A stretch of 64,000 nucleotides of DNA from Prescottella soli (GCF_040024445.1 NZ_CP157276.1:5084001-5148000); one strand, 5' to 3'; counted from the first letter of the stretch, positions 35,964 through 45,062 are shown. The notes: generated from the letters alone by a model not told the origin. Numbers and translations: made by a program.

Positions 35964-37245
35964 CGAGTTCGACGGCCGCGATCGCGTCGCCGACGAGCCC
36001 GGCCGCGAGCGTGTTGCCGCCGGCCGGGTCGATCAGCAGGAAGCTGCCGGTGTGTCGGTTGACGGTGTAGTCGTCGGCGACGATCGGCTCCGCGACGCGC
36101 ACCGAGATCTTGCCGATCTCGTTGAGCTCGAGCGTCTCCGGGGACAGCTCGGACGTCAGTTCCTGCTCGTCGAGGCGCTCGACGAGCGCGCCGACGATCG
36201 CCTGCGTGGTGCGGGTGCCGTGCTTGAGCAGCAGGCGCGCGCCCGGACGCAGCGGCTTCTCGGCCAGCCAGCACACCGTGGCGTCGAACTCGTCGATCGG
36301 CTCGGGGGCATGCGACGGTGCGGCGATGGTGTCGCCGCGGGACACGTCGACGTCGTCGGTGAGGACCAGCGTGACGCTGCGGCCCGCGTGGGCGACGTCG
36401 AGTTCGCCGTCGGCGGTGTCGATGCGGGCCACCGTCGTCCGCGTGCCGGATGGCAGGATCACCACCTCGTCGCCGGGGACGACCGATCCGGCCGCGACCT
36501 GACCCGCGTAGCCGCGGTAGTCGGGGAACTCCGCGGTGCGCGGGCGGATGACGTACTGCACCGGGAAGCGCAGGCCCACCGCGTGCCTGCCCTCGTTGTC
36601 GCTGTCCACCGGCACCGACTCGAGGTGCTCGATCAGCGTCGGGCCGTCGTAGTACGGCGTGTTCTCCGACGCCACCGCGACGTTGTCGCCGTGCAGCGCG
36701 GACACCGGGATGGCGTGGACGTCGGCGTCGTCCCAGCCGAGCGATCCGGTCAACGACCGGAACTCCGCCGTGATGTCGGCGAACACCTGTGCTGGATCCT
36801 CGACGAGGTCGATCTTGTTGACCGCCAGCACCAGTCGCGGCACCCCGAGCAGTGCCAGTACGGCGGCGTGCTTGCGGGTCTGCGAGATGACGCCCTTGCG
36901 GGCATCGACCAGCAGGATCACCAGCTGCGCGGTGGAGGCACCCGAGACGGTGTTGCGGGTGTACTGCACGTGTCCCGGGGTGTCGGCGAGCACGAACGAG
37001 CGGCGCGGGGTCGCGAAGTAGCGGTACGCGACGTCGATCGTGATGCCCTGCTCGCGTTCGGCGCGCAGGCCGTCGACGAGCAGCGACAGGTCGGGGGTGG
37101 ACAGGCCCTTGTCGACCGACGCGCGGGTGACGGCGTCGATCTGATCGGCCAGAACGGATTTGGTGTCGTACAGCAGCCGGCCCACGAGGGTGGACTTGCC
37201 GTCGTCGACGCTGCCCGCGGTGGCGAGCCTCAGGAGGTCGCTCAT
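35950..37245 (-). CDS. cysN: Sulfate adenylyltransferase subunit 1 (GTPase)
   Basis: 431 aa from the ATG at 37245; the longer open frame upstream only overlaps cysD. GTPase motifs: GSVDDGKSTLVGRLL, EQGITIDVAYRYF, LADTPGHVQYTRNTVSG, VNKIDLVEDP, followed by elongation-factor-like beta barrels. CysN uses GTP to drive APS formation by CysD. The protein stops after the barrels (AGGNTLAAGLVGDAIAAVEL), with no CysC APS-kinase domain, unlike the mycobacterial CysNC fusion. This agrees with reduction at the APS level by CysH. Two bases separate it from cysD. Confidence 0.95.
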   Translation of the reverse strand: MSDLLRLATAGSVDDGKSTLVGRLLYDTKSVLADQIDAVTRASVDKGLSTPDLSLLVDGLRAEREQGITIDVAYRYFATPRRSFVLADTPGHVQYTRNTVSGASTAQLVILLVDARKGVISQTRKHAAVLALLGVPRLVLAVNKIDLVEDPAQVFADITAEFRSLTGSLGWDDADVHAIPVSALHGDNVAVASENTPYYDGPTLIEHLESVPVDSDNEGRHAVGLRFPVQYVIRPRTAEFPDYRGYAGQVAAGSVVPGDEVVILPSGTRTTVARIDTADGELDVAHAGRSVTLVLTDDVDVSRGDTIAAPSHAPEPIDEFDATVCWLAEKPLRPGARLLLKHGTRTTQAIVGALVERLDEQELTSELSPETLELNEIGKISVRVAEPIVADDYTVNRHTGSFLLIDPAGGNTLAAGLVGDAIAAVELGERV

Positions 37246-37247
37246 GA

Positions 37248-38183
37248 TCAGAAGTAGCCCTCTCGCTTGCGGTCTTCCATGGCCGCTTCGGAAACTCGGT
37301 CGTCGCCGCGGGTGGCGCCGCGCTCGGTGAGTCGTGATGCCGCGACCTCGGCGAGGATCGCCTCGTTGTCGGCGGCGTCGGACAGGACCGCTCCGGTGGT
37401 GGAGCCGTCGCCGACGGTGCGGTAGCGCACCGACAGCGTCTGCAACTCCTCGCCCTCGGCCGGGCCACCCCACACGCCGGGCGTCATCCACATGCCGTCG
37501 CGCTGGTAGACCGGGCGCTGGTGGGCGTAGTAGATGCTCGCCAGTTCGACGTTGTCACGGGCGATGTAGCGCCAGATGTCGAGCTCGGTGAAGTTGCTGA
37601 GCGGGAACACGCGGACCTGCTCGCCGGGGGAGTGCCGGCCGTTGTACAGGTTCCACAGCTCGGGGCGCTGCTTCTTCGGGTCCCACTGCCCGAAGGCGTT
37701 GCGGAGGGAGAAGATCCGCTCCTTGGCGCGGGCCCGCTCCTCGTCGCGTCGGGCACCGCCGAACACGGCGTCGAAGCGGTTCTCGGCGATCGCGTCGAGC
37801 AGTGGCACAGTCTGCAGGGGGTTCCGGATGCCGTCGGGGCGCTCGGTGAGGCGGCCGTCGGCGAGGTAGTCCTCGACCTTGGCCACGTGCAGGCGCAGGT
37901 TGTACTTCGCGACGACGTGGTCGCGGAAGTCCAGCACCTCCTGCAGGTTGTGGCCGGTGTCGACGTGCAGCAGCGCGAACGGCAGCGGCGCCGGCCAGAA
38001 GGCCTTGATCGCGAGGTGCAGCAGCACCGTCGAGTCCTTGCCGCCCGAGAACAGGATCACGGGTCTCTCGAACTCGCCGGCCACCTCACGGAAGATGTGG
38101 ATGGCCTCGGACTCGAGAGCGTCGAGGGTGTCGAACTTGTTGCCGTCCAGCTGAAGCCGCGGCTCGGAAATGTCGATTGTCAT
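37248..38183 (-). CDS. cysD: Sulfate adenylyltransferase subunit 2
   Basis: 311 aa from the ATG at 38183, which overlaps the cysH stop (ATGA). N-type ATP pyrophosphatase: VILFSGGKDSTVLLHLA (PP-loop, about residue 40), HVDTGHNLQEVLDFRD, FGGARRDEERARAKERIFS and NLYNGRHSPGEQVRVFPLSNFTELDIW. It adenylates sulfate to APS with CysN. The C-terminal AAMEDRKREGYF is the standard CysD ending. In the nirA-cysHDN-cbiX operon. Confidence 0.97.
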   Translation of the reverse strand: MTIDISEPRLQLDGNKFDTLDALESEAIHIFREVAGEFERPVILFSGGKDSTVLLHLAIKAFWPAPLPFALLHVDTGHNLQEVLDFRDHVVAKYNLRLHVAKVEDYLADGRLTERPDGIRNPLQTVPLLDAIAENRFDAVFGGARRDEERARAKERIFSLRNAFGQWDPKKQRPELWNLYNGRHSPGEQVRVFPLSNFTELDIWRYIARDNVELASIYYAHQRPVYQRDGMWMTPGVWGGPAEGEELQTLSVRYRTVGDGSTTGAVLSDAADNEAILAEVAASRLTERGATRGDDRVSEAAMEDRKREGYF

Positions 38184-38893
38184 GAGGCGTGCAACCCGCA
38201 TTCTGTCTTGGCCGAACCGGCCCACCGACCGCTACGCGGATCGGCGCCGGGGAGAGGTTTGGCGGTGCACGGAGCGCACCCGATGGACGGATATCCCTCG
38301 TCGACGAGCGGATTGACCAGGATCGAGTGCTCGTCGATGTACGCCTGCATGTCGTCGTCCGACCACGCGGCGATGGGGTTGATCTTCACCAGTCCGAACG
38401 CGTCGTCGAACGAGATGAGCGGTGCGTTCGCCCGGGTGGGGGCCTCGACCCGGCGGATGCCGGTGACCCACGCCCGGTAGTTCTTCAGCGTCGCCTTCAG
38501 CGGCGCCACCTTGCGCAGCGCGCAGCAGCGGTTGGGCTCGCGGGCGAACAGGTCCTTGCCCTCGGCGGCATCCTGCTCGGCGACGGAGGCCTCGGCCTGC
38601 GCGTTGATGACGTTGACGCCGTACACCTGCTCGACCGCGTCGCGGGTGCCGATCGTCTCGGGGAAGTGGTAGCCCGTCTCGAGAAACAGGACGTCCACAC
38701 CCGGATGCACCTGCGCGGCAAGGTGAACCAGGACGCCGTCCTGCATGTTCGACGCCACGATGTAATCGGAGCCGAAGGTGTCCTCGGTCCACTGCAGCAA
38801 CTCTCGGGCCGACGCTCCGTCGAGGTCCGCCGCACCCTGCGCTGCGATCGCCCGCAGATCGTCCTCGGTCGCCGTCGTCAGATCAACCGTCAC
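38180..38893 (-). CDS. cysH: Adenylylsulfate (APS) reductase
   Basis: 237 aa from a GTG at 38893 overlapping the nirA stop. The iron-sulfur Cys pairs CCALRK (about residue 123) and GCAPCT (about 205) mark an APS reductase with a 4Fe-4S cluster rather than a PAPS reductase. The catalytic ECGLH sits at the C-terminus, as expected, ending ECGLHAS. It reduces APS to sulfite using thioredoxin. The SNMQDGVLVHLAAQ and LETGYHFPET segments match the family. It is coupled to nirA, which takes the sulfite. Confidence 0.96.
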   Translation of the reverse strand: MTVDLTTATEDDLRAIAAQGAADLDGASARELLQWTEDTFGSDYIVASNMQDGVLVHLAAQVHPGVDVLFLETGYHFPETIGTRDAVEQVYGVNVINAQAEASVAEQDAAEGKDLFAREPNRCCALRKVAPLKATLKNYRAWVTGIRRVEAPTRANAPLISFDDAFGLVKINPIAAWSDDDMQAYIDEHSILVNPLVDEGYPSIGCAPCTAKPLPGADPRSGRWAGSAKTECGLHAS

Positions 38894-40599
38894 CGCAAAT
38901 CCCCCTCGTCTGCTCGAACTGCCCACTGTGCAAAACGTTCACCCTCATTGCGGTGCTTCACGAAGTTCCGCACCACTCGGTCGATGTAGTCGCCGAGCTC
39001 GTCGCTGGTCACCTTGTGCTGACGCAGCTTCCGGCCGAACGCGCTGTCGAGACCGAGGCTGCCGCCCAGGTGCACCTGGAAGCCCTCGACCTGGTTGCCC
39101 TCGCCGTCGTCCACCAACTGGCCCTTGAAGCCGATGTCCGCGATCTGGGACCGGCCGCACGAGTTGGGGCAGCCGTTGATGTTGATGGTGATCGGGACGT
39201 CGAGCTGCGCGTTGATGTCCGCGAGCCGCTCCTCGAGCTCCGGTGCGAGCACCTGCGAGCGCTTGCGGGTCTCCACGAACGACAGCTTGCAGAACTCGAT
39301 ACCGCTGCAGGCCAGCAGGTTCCGGCGCCAGTGCGACGGCCGTGCGTGCAGGCCCAGCGGCTGCAGTTCGGCGATCAGCTCCTCGACCTTCTCGTCGGGC
39401 ACGTCGAGCACGATCAGCTTCTGGTACGGCGTGAAGCGGATGCGGTCGGAGCCGACCGCCTCGGCCGCATCCGCGACCTTGGACAGGATGGTGCCGGACA
39501 CGCGACCCGCGATGGGGGAGAACCCGATTGCGTTCAGGCCGTTGCGCAGCTTCTGGACACCGATGTGGTCGATCGGGCGCTCGGGCTTCTCCGGCGCGGG
39601 ACCGTCGATGAGGGGCCGCTTCAGGTACTCCGTCTCGAGGACTTCCCGGAACTTTTCGATGCCCCAGTCCTTGATCAGGAACTTCAGCCGCGCCTTCGCG
39701 CGCAGGCGGCGGTAGCCGTAGTCGCGGAAGATCGAGACCACGGCCTCCCACACGTCCGGGACCTCGTCGAGCGGCACCCACACGCCGACGCGCTGCGCCA
39801 GCATCGGATTCGTCGACAGGCCGCCGCCGACCCACAGGTCCAGGCCCGGGCCGTGCTCGGGATGGTTCACGCCGACGAACGCGACGTCGTTGATCTCGTG
39901 CACCACATCCTGCTGACCCGAGATCGCGGTCTTGAACTTGCGGGGCAGGTTCGAGTACTCCGGATCGCCGATGTAGCGGCGGACGATCTCGTCGATCGCC
40001 GGCGTCGGGTCGAGGACCTCGTCGAACGACTCCCCGGCCAGCGGGGAACCGAGCACCACACGCGGGCAGTCGCCGCACGCCTCGGTGGTCTTGAGGCCGA
40101 CGGCCTCGAGTCGCTGCCAGATCTCGGGAACGTTCTCGATCTCGATCCAGTGGTACTGGACGTTCTCGCGGTCCGAGAGGTCGGCGGTGTCACGACCGAA
40201 CTCGGTCGACAGTTCGCCGACCGTGCGCAACTGCTCGGCGGTGAGGGCGCCCGCGTCGCAGCGCACCCGCATCATGAAGTACTTGGCCTCGAGCAGGTCG
40301 ATGTTCTCGTCGCCGGTGTACGTGCCGTCGTAGCCCTCTTCACGCTGCGTGTACAGGCCCCACCAGCGCATACGACCGCGCAGGTCGGCCTTGTCGATGC
40401 TGTCGAAGCCCTGCTTCGAGTAGATGTTCTCGATGCGCGCGCGGACGTTGAGTGGGTTGTCGTCCTTCTTGATCTGCTCGTTCGCGTTGAGCGGCTCGCG
40501 GTAGCCGAGGGCCCACTGGCCCTCGGAGACACGCTTCTTGGGCCGCGCGGTGCGCGCCGGCGGGCTCACAGCAGATTCGGCGTCGGTGGTCGACGTCAT
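38890..40599 (-). CDS. nirA: Ferredoxin-sulfite reductase
   Basis: 569 aa. Two nitrite/sulfite reductase repeats: RDTADLSDRENVQYHWIEIENVP in the N-half, the cluster/siroheme Cys at TEACGDCPRVVLGS and a second pair at NGCPNSCGRSQIADIG. The mycobacterial NirA reduces sulfite to sulfide with ferredoxin and siroheme, feeding cysteine synthesis. Here the position as first gene of nirA-cysH-cysD-cysN-cbiX supports sulfite rather than nitrite. The ATG at 40599 has AGGAG (rc of 40606-40610), which abuts a hairpin arm. The leader peptide at 40852 precedes it by 163 bases. Confidence 0.95.
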   Translation of the reverse strand: MTSTTDAESAVSPPARTARPKKRVSEGQWALGYREPLNANEQIKKDDNPLNVRARIENIYSKQGFDSIDKADLRGRMRWWGLYTQREEGYDGTYTGDENIDLLEAKYFMMRVRCDAGALTAEQLRTVGELSTEFGRDTADLSDRENVQYHWIEIENVPEIWQRLEAVGLKTTEACGDCPRVVLGSPLAGESFDEVLDPTPAIDEIVRRYIGDPEYSNLPRKFKTAISGQQDVVHEINDVAFVGVNHPEHGPGLDLWVGGGLSTNPMLAQRVGVWVPLDEVPDVWEAVVSIFRDYGYRRLRAKARLKFLIKDWGIEKFREVLETEYLKRPLIDGPAPEKPERPIDHIGVQKLRNGLNAIGFSPIAGRVSGTILSKVADAAEAVGSDRIRFTPYQKLIVLDVPDEKVEELIAELQPLGLHARPSHWRRNLLACSGIEFCKLSFVETRKRSQVLAPELEERLADINAQLDVPITININGCPNSCGRSQIADIGFKGQLVDDGEGNQVEGFQVHLGGSLGLDSAFGRKLRQHKVTSDELGDYIDRVVRNFVKHRNEGERFAQWAVRADEGDLR

Positions 40600-40600
40600 G

Positions 40601-40635
40601 GGTGCTCCTGAATTTCGTGAATCTCACGGTGCACC
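40601..40635 (-). promoter_or_regulatory. Possible ribosome-site hairpin of nirA
   Basis: On the minus strand a GGTGC (40635-40631) can pair with GCACC (40605-40601), which sits between the AGGAG and the nirA ATG. Inside lies CGTGA-N3-TCACG (40628-40616). The stem would mask the ribosome-loading region. A CCTCCTCTCC run 40 bases upstream is complementary to the AGGAG and could be the alternative partner. This is the kind of switch a cysteine leader would act on. Confidence 0.45.
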
Positions 40636-40762
40636 GGTCGAAGACAGGGAGAGGAGGGCTGTTTCCTCGCGGGGTCGTCCTCGGCCGGCCGGATTACGGG
40701 CCTAACGGGGGGAGACGAACGCAGGCGAGCGCCGCTGCTTCAGGGCAGGGAAACGCTGGCCG

Positions 40763-40852
40763 CTACACGCCGCAGGGCAGACAACAACAGCTACAGACAC
40801 GCTTGAGGTCGACGTGGCGTCGCGCCACCAGTCGTACCCCGCGATCAGTCAT
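40763..40852 (-). CDS. Polycysteine leader peptide 3 (upstream of nirA operon)
   Basis: 29 codons from the ATG at 40852, ending RVCSCCCLPCGV-stop: five Cys, three consecutive, all but one encoded by the uncommon TGT. The mid-part ARRHVDLKRV is the recurrent pattern of mycobacterial polycysteine leaders (RxHxDLxRxxC). The -10 is CAGAAT, rc of 40860-40865, seven bases before the ATG with TCGGCA 17 bases further; no ribosome site. Leaderless transcription and translation are therefore likely, and cysteine starvation should stall ribosomes on the Cys run to relieve nirA repression. An in-frame ATG 9 bases upstream is an alternative. Confidence 0.9.
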   Translation of the reverse strand: MTDRGVRLVARRHVDLKRVCSCCCLPCGV

Positions 40853-40872
40853 GGCCGCCATTCTGCCATGGG

Positions 40873-40925
40873 ATTTCCCGGCTGCCGACCAGTGGGGAGA
40901 TATTTCCCGAAAATTCTCGGGAAAT
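40873..40925. promoter_or_regulatory. Repeated ATTTCCCG palindrome upstream of leader 3 and hemW
   Basis: ATTTCCCGA-N6-TCGGGAAAT, a perfect 9-bp inverted repeat, at 40902-40925, with another ATTTCCCG copy at 40873-40880. The element lies between the leader 3 promoter and the hemW start. A related ACTTCCCGATAAT occurs at 25222-25234 just before leader 1. It may be the operator of a sulfur or redox regulator; which one is unknown. Confidence 0.55.
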
Positions 40926-40981
40926 CTCCTGATCGGGCGGGGGTACGTGGCGCGAAACGCGGTCGCTGGGACACTGGAGTG

Positions 40982-42181
40982 GTGAGTGGATCTGTTGTCG
41001 ACATCGAATCGACACGCCTGGAGCTTCCCGCGTCGGCCCTCGAAGGGGTGGGGACGCGGCCGTTCGGGGTCTACGTCCATGTCCCGTTCTGCGCGACGCG
41101 CTGCGGCTACTGCGACTTCAACACCTACACGGCCGGTGAACTCGGGACGTCCGCGTCGCCGCAGTCGTGGCTCGAGGCGCTGAAGCGGGAGTTGGCGGCG
41201 GCCGCCGAGATCACCGGTGCGCCGGCGGTCGACACCGTCTTCGTCGGGGGCGGCACGCCGTCGCTGCTCGGCGGGAAGGGGCTCGCGGAGGTCATCGGCG
41301 CGGTGCAGTCGAGCTTCGGTCTCGCCGACGGTGCCGAGGTCACGACGGAGTCGAACCCGGAGTCCACGTCGCCGGAGTTCTTCGCGACGCTGCGGGAGGC
41401 GGGGTTCACGCGGATCTCGCTGGGCATGCAGTCCGCCGCCGAGCACGTACTGAAGGTGCTCGATCGGACCCACACCCCCGGCCGGGCCGTCGCGGCGGCC
41501 CGGGAGGCGCGCGCGGCCGGATTCGATCACGTCAACCTCGACCTCATCTACGGCACCCCCGGCGAGACCGACGCCGATCTGGACCAGTCCCTCGACGCGG
41601 TGCTGAACGCCGGCGTCGACCACGTCTCGGCGTACGCGCTGATCGTGGAGGACGGCACCGCGCTGGCCCGCAAGGTGCGCCGCGGCGAACTGCCCGCACC
41701 CGACGACGACGTCCTCGCGTCCCGCTACGAGCGCATCGACGCGCGCCTGGCGGACGCCGGGCTGCACTGGTACGAGGTGTCGAACTGGGCCGCGGACGAC
41801 GACGCCCGCTGCCGGCACAACCTCGGGTACTGGGACGGCGGCGACTGGTGGGGCGCCGGGCCGGGCGCGCACAGCCACGTCGGCGGGGTGCGGTGGTGGA
41901 ACGTCAAGCACCCGGCACGCTACGCGGACCGACTGTCCGCCGGTGAGCTTCCCGTTGGCGGGTCCGAGACGCTCACGGCCGAGGACGTCCACGTCGAGCG
42001 GGTGATGCTGACGGTCCGGTTGCGGACCGGTCTGCCGCTGGCGGACCTGGGGGACGGTGAGCGCGCCGCAGCTCAGCGCGTCGTCGACGACGGTCTCGCG
42101 GTGGTCGAGGCCGACCACCTCGTGCTGACCGATCGCGGGCGCCTGCTCGCCGACGCCGTCGTCCGGGACATCCTGGACTGA
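40982..42181 (+). CDS. hemW: Heme chaperone HemW, radical SAM
   Basis: 399 aa from a GTG at 40982, with another GTG immediately upstream at 40979; longer frames overlap the leader region. Radical SAM cluster motif VPFCATRCGYCDF (CxxxCxxC, about residue 35), FVGGGTPSLL, TTESNPES, RISLGMQS and NLDLIYGTPGET are all present. HemW inserts heme into respiratory enzymes rather than oxidising coproporphyrinogen. It was formerly annotated hemN. Its neighbour in mycobacteria is also the sulfite-reduction cluster. It converges on the small conserved gene. Confidence 0.92.
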   Translation: MSGSVVDIESTRLELPASALEGVGTRPFGVYVHVPFCATRCGYCDFNTYTAGELGTSASPQSWLEALKRELAAAAEITGAPAVDTVFVGGGTPSLLGGKGLAEVIGAVQSSFGLADGAEVTTESNPESTSPEFFATLREAGFTRISLGMQSAAEHVLKVLDRTHTPGRAVAAAREARAAGFDHVNLDLIYGTPGETDADLDQSLDAVLNAGVDHVSAYALIVEDGTALARKVRRGELPAPDDDVLASRYERIDARLADAGLHWYEVSNWAADDDARCRHNLGYWDGGDWWGAGPGAHSHVGGVRWWNVKHPARYADRLSAGELPVGGSETLTAEDVHVERVMLTVRLRTGLPLADLGDGERAAAQRVVDDGLAVVEADHLVLTDRGRLLADAVVRDILD

Positions 42182-42203
42182 TGCTGCTTGACGCTGCCCG
42201 GCG

Positions 42204-42524
42204 TCAGTCGGTGGGGTCGACCGCTTCGGCCGCGTCGTAGTCGAAGACGCGCGCGTGCAGGACTACCCGGTTGCGCAGCGCCGACCGCACCGCATGGTGC
42301 ACGCCGTCCTCGAGGTAGATCACGCCGTGCCACAGCACCGCGTGCGGGAACAGGTCGCCGTAGAAGGTGGAGTCCTCGTCCAGTAGGCGATCGAGTTCGA
42401 GGACCCTCGTGGTGGTCACGATCTCGTCCAGGCGCACCTGGCGCGGGGGGATCTGGGACCAGTCCCGCAGTGTCAATCCGTGATCCGGGTACGGCTTGCC
42501 GTCCCGGACACCTTTGAAGATCAT
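42204..42524 (-). CDS. Conserved actinobacterial protein, type Rv2375
   Basis: 106 aa from the ATG at 42524; the rest of the long minus frame upstream lies inside hrcA and is not coding. Sequence opens MIFKGVRDGKPYPDHGLTLRDW and has LDEIVTTTRVLELDRLLDEDSTFYGDLFPHAVLWHGVIYLEDGVHHAVRSAL. The counterpart beside hrcA in M. tuberculosis is likewise a conserved hypothetical. A compact cytosolic alpha/beta domain is expected, with conserved DLFPHAV and RNRV. Function unknown. Confidence 0.8.
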   Translation of the reverse strand: MIFKGVRDGKPYPDHGLTLRDWSQIPPRQVRLDEIVTTTRVLELDRLLDEDSTFYGDLFPHAVLWHGVIYLEDGVHHAVRSALRNRVVLHARVFDYDAAEAVDPTD

Positions 42525-42758
42525 CCTGTGTTCCGCCTGTGTTCCTCGTCGGTGGTCGGACCCGCGCGCCGACCCGGCGACAACCCTACGGCCTGACCGG
42601 CCTGCCCGGCTCGCCCCGAATGCCTGGCGCGGCCTGCGCAGTTGGCAACAGGACCGGCCATTAGACTGGGTACCGAGGTGGGCGCCGTTCTCGGTGCGCT
42701 CGTCCCGGGGGTGACAGCGAGGAATCCCGGTCTCGTGGCGAAGTGGAGGTGGACAGCG

Positions 42759-43802
42759 GTGTCGAGTACGGAGGAACGACGGTTCGAGGTACTCCGCGCA
42801 ATCGTCGCCGACTATGTCGCCACCCAGGAGCCGATCGGGTCGAAGGCGCTGGTCGAGCGCCACAACCTCGGCGTCTCCAGCGCGACCATCCGCAACGACA
42901 TGGCCGTCCTCGAGGCCGAGGGCTACATCGCCCAGCCGCACACCAGTTCGGGGCGGGTCCCCACGGACAAGGGCTACCGCCAGTTCGTCGACCGCATCGC
43001 CGACGTCAAACCGCTCTCGTCCGCCGAGCGCCGCGCGATCCTCGAGTTCCTCGAGTCCGGGGTGGACCTGGACGACGTGCTGCGTCGCGGTGTCCGGCTC
43101 CTGGCTCAACTGACCCGGCAGGTCGCCATCGTGCAGTACCCGACGTTGTCGGCGTCGTCGGTGCGCCACCTCGAGGTGGTGGCGCTCACGCCGGCCCGCC
43201 TGCTGCTGGTTCTGATCACCGACTCGGGGCGGGTCGACCAGCGCATCGTCGAACTCGGTGACGTCATCGACGACGACGACCTCTCGCGGCTGCGCGCCCT
43301 GCTGGGCGGCGCGCTCGAGGGCAAGCGCCTGGCCGCGGCGTCGATCGCGGTCTCCGAGCTCGCGGAGGACGCGCCGGAGAGTATCCGCGACGCCGTCGTC
43401 CGTTCGGCGACGGTGCTGGTCGAGACGCTCGTCGAGCACCCCGAGGATCGACTCGTCCTGGGTGGCACCGCGAACCTGACCCGCAACGCGGCCGACTTCA
43501 CGACCCAGGCCGGGCTGCCCGGCTCGCTACGCTCGGTTCTCGAGGCGCTCGAGGAGCAGGTGGTGGTCCTCAAGCTGCTGGCCGCGACACAGGACGCCGG
43601 TCGGGTCACCGTCCGGATCGGCGAGGAGACGCAGGTCGAGGAGATGCGGGGCACGTCGGTGATCTCCACCGGCTACGGCGCCTCCGGGACGGTGTTCGGT
43701 GGTGTGGGGGTCCTCGGGCCCACCCGGATGGACTATCCGGGAACAATTGCCTCGGTGGCTGCAGTTGCCAGGTACATCGGCGAGGTACTCGCCGAGCGAT
43801 AG
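42759..43802 (+). CDS. hrcA: Heat-inducible transcription repressor
   Basis: 347 aa from a GTG at 42759 with GGAGGT upstream. N-terminal winged helix: [25 protein letters not shown] and [38 protein letters not shown]. Middle GAF-like region and C-terminal [21 protein letters not shown] close the family pattern. HrcA binds CIRCE elements to repress groEL/dnaK-type genes and needs GroEL for folding. It is followed by dnaJ2, and a TAGACT box at 42662 could be its -10. No CIRCE was seen in this window. Confidence 0.95.
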   Translation: MSSTEERRFEVLRAIVADYVATQEPIGSKALVERHNLGVSSATIRNDMAVLEAEGYIAQPHTSSGRVPTDKGYRQFVDRIADVKPLSSAERRAILEFLESGVDLDDVLRRGVRLLAQLTRQVAIVQYPTLSASSVRHLEVVALTPARLLLVLITDSGRVDQRIVELGDVIDDDDLSRLRALLGGALEGKRLAAASIAVSELAEDAPESIRDAVVRSATVLVETLVEHPEDRLVLGGTANLTRNAADFTTQAGLPGSLRSVLEALEEQVVVLKLLAATQDAGRVTVRIGEETQVEEMRGTSVISTGYGASGTVFGGVGVLGPTRMDYPGTIASVAAVARYIGEVLAER

Positions 43803-43910
43803 CGTGTGGCGGGGCGACCGCGCCGGACAGGGCGTTCGACCCGGCCGCTGCGGCGTCGGAGCGGTTCACCGCGTGGTGCGAACGAAGTAGAGAAGGACGA
43901 GATACCCAAA

Positions 43911-45062
43911 GTGGCACGGGATTACTACGGCACACTCGGCGTCGGGCCGAAGGCGACCGATCAGGAGATCAAGCGGGCCTACCGCAAGCTGGCCCGGGAG
44001 CTGCACCCGGACGTCAACCCGGACGAGTCCGCGCAGGCGCGTTTCCGGGAGGTCTCCACCGCGTACGAGGTGCTGTCGGATCCGGAGAAGCGGCGCATCG
44101 TCGATCTCGGTGGCGATCCGATGGAGTCCGGTGGCGGCGGCGCCGGCGGCGGCTTCGCGGGCGCCGGGTTCGGCGGCCTCGGTGACGTCTTCGAGGCGTT
44201 CTTTGGCGGCGGTGGCGGCGGTGCGCGCGGGCCCAGGGGCCGCGTCCAGCCGGGTGCCGACTCGCTGCTGCGCACCAAGCTCACGCTCGAGGAGTGCGCG
44301 ACCGGCGTCACCAAGACCATCACCGTGGACACCGCGATCCTGTGCGACGGCTGTGCCGGAGCGGGCACCAACGGCGACTCCAAGCCGATGCGGTGCGAGA
44401 CGTGTGGCGGCGCCGGCGAGGTGCAGTCGGTGCAGCGCTCGTTCCTCGGTCAGGTCATGACGTCGCGCCCGTGTCCGACGTGCCGCGGTGCCGGAGAGAC
44501 CATCCCCGATCCCTGCCACAAGTGCGGCGGCGACGGCCGCGTGCGCGCCCGCCGCGACATCAACGTCAAGGTGCCCGCCGGTGTGAGCAACGGCATGCGC
44601 ATCCGGCTGGCCTCCCAGGGCGAGGTCGGTCCGGGCGGCGGCCACCCCGGCGACCTGTACGTCGAGATCATGGAGCAGCCGCACGACGTCTTCGTCCGCG
44701 ACGGGGACGACCTGCACTGCACGATCCGGGTGCCGATGGTCGACGCCGCGCTCGGCACCACCGTCACGCTCGACACGATCATCGACGGGCCCACCGAGAT
44801 CACGGTCGACCCGGGCACCCAGCCCGGCTCGGTGTCGGTGCTGCGCGGACACGGCATGCCGAAGCTGCGGTCGAACGTCCGCGGCGACGTGCACGCGCAC
44901 CTCGAGGTGGTCATCCCGACCCGACTCGACGGCAAGCAGAGCAAGCTGCTGCAGGAGTTCAAGAACCATCGCGACCGCGATCACGCCGAGGTCGTGTCGA
45001 CCGGTTCGCAGAACAGCGGGGGCCTGTTCTCCCGGCTGCGTGACGCGTTCAGCGGACGCTGA
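43911..45062 (+). CDS. dnaJ2: Chaperone DnaJ (DnaJ2 type)
   Basis: 383 aa from the GTG at 43911, directly before the J domain; the longer frame adds non-homologous residues. J domain [12 protein letters not shown]...[17 protein letters not shown] with HPD, a Gly/Phe-rich region ([16 protein letters not shown]), four zinc CxxCxGxG repeats ([32 protein letters not shown]) and C-terminal substrate-binding domains. Cochaperone of DnaK. Genomic link to hrcA indicates the DnaJ2 paralogue, with the dnaK-linked dnaJ1 elsewhere. Followed by rsmE after 18 bases. Confidence 0.95.
   Translation: MARDYYGTLGVGPKATDQEIKRAYRKLARELHPDVNPDESAQARFREVSTAYEVLSDPEKRRIVDLGGDPMESGGGGAGGGFAGAGFGGLGDVFEAFFGGGGGGARGPRGRVQPGADSLLRTKLTLEECATGVTKTITVDTAILCDGCAGAGTNGDSKPMRCETCGGAGEVQSVQRSFLGQVMTSRPCPTCRGAGETIPDPCHKCGGDGRVRARRDINVKVPAGVSNGMRIRLASQGEVGPGGGHPGDLYVEIMEQPHDVFVRDGDDLHCTIRVPMVDAALGTTVTLDTIIDGPTEITVDPGTQPGSVSVLRGHGMPKLRSNVRGDVHAHLEVVIPTRLDGKQSKLLQEFKNHRDRDHAEVVSTGSQNSGGLFSRLRDAFSGR

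Noticed and set aside
38953-40611. 552-codon plus ORF over nirA
   Set aside because: Antisense shadow of nirA with low-complexity Asp/Leu/Val composition.
42525-42758. CIRCE element before hrcA
   Set aside because: No TTAGCACTC/GAGTGCTAA repeat was found in the gap or near dnaJ2.
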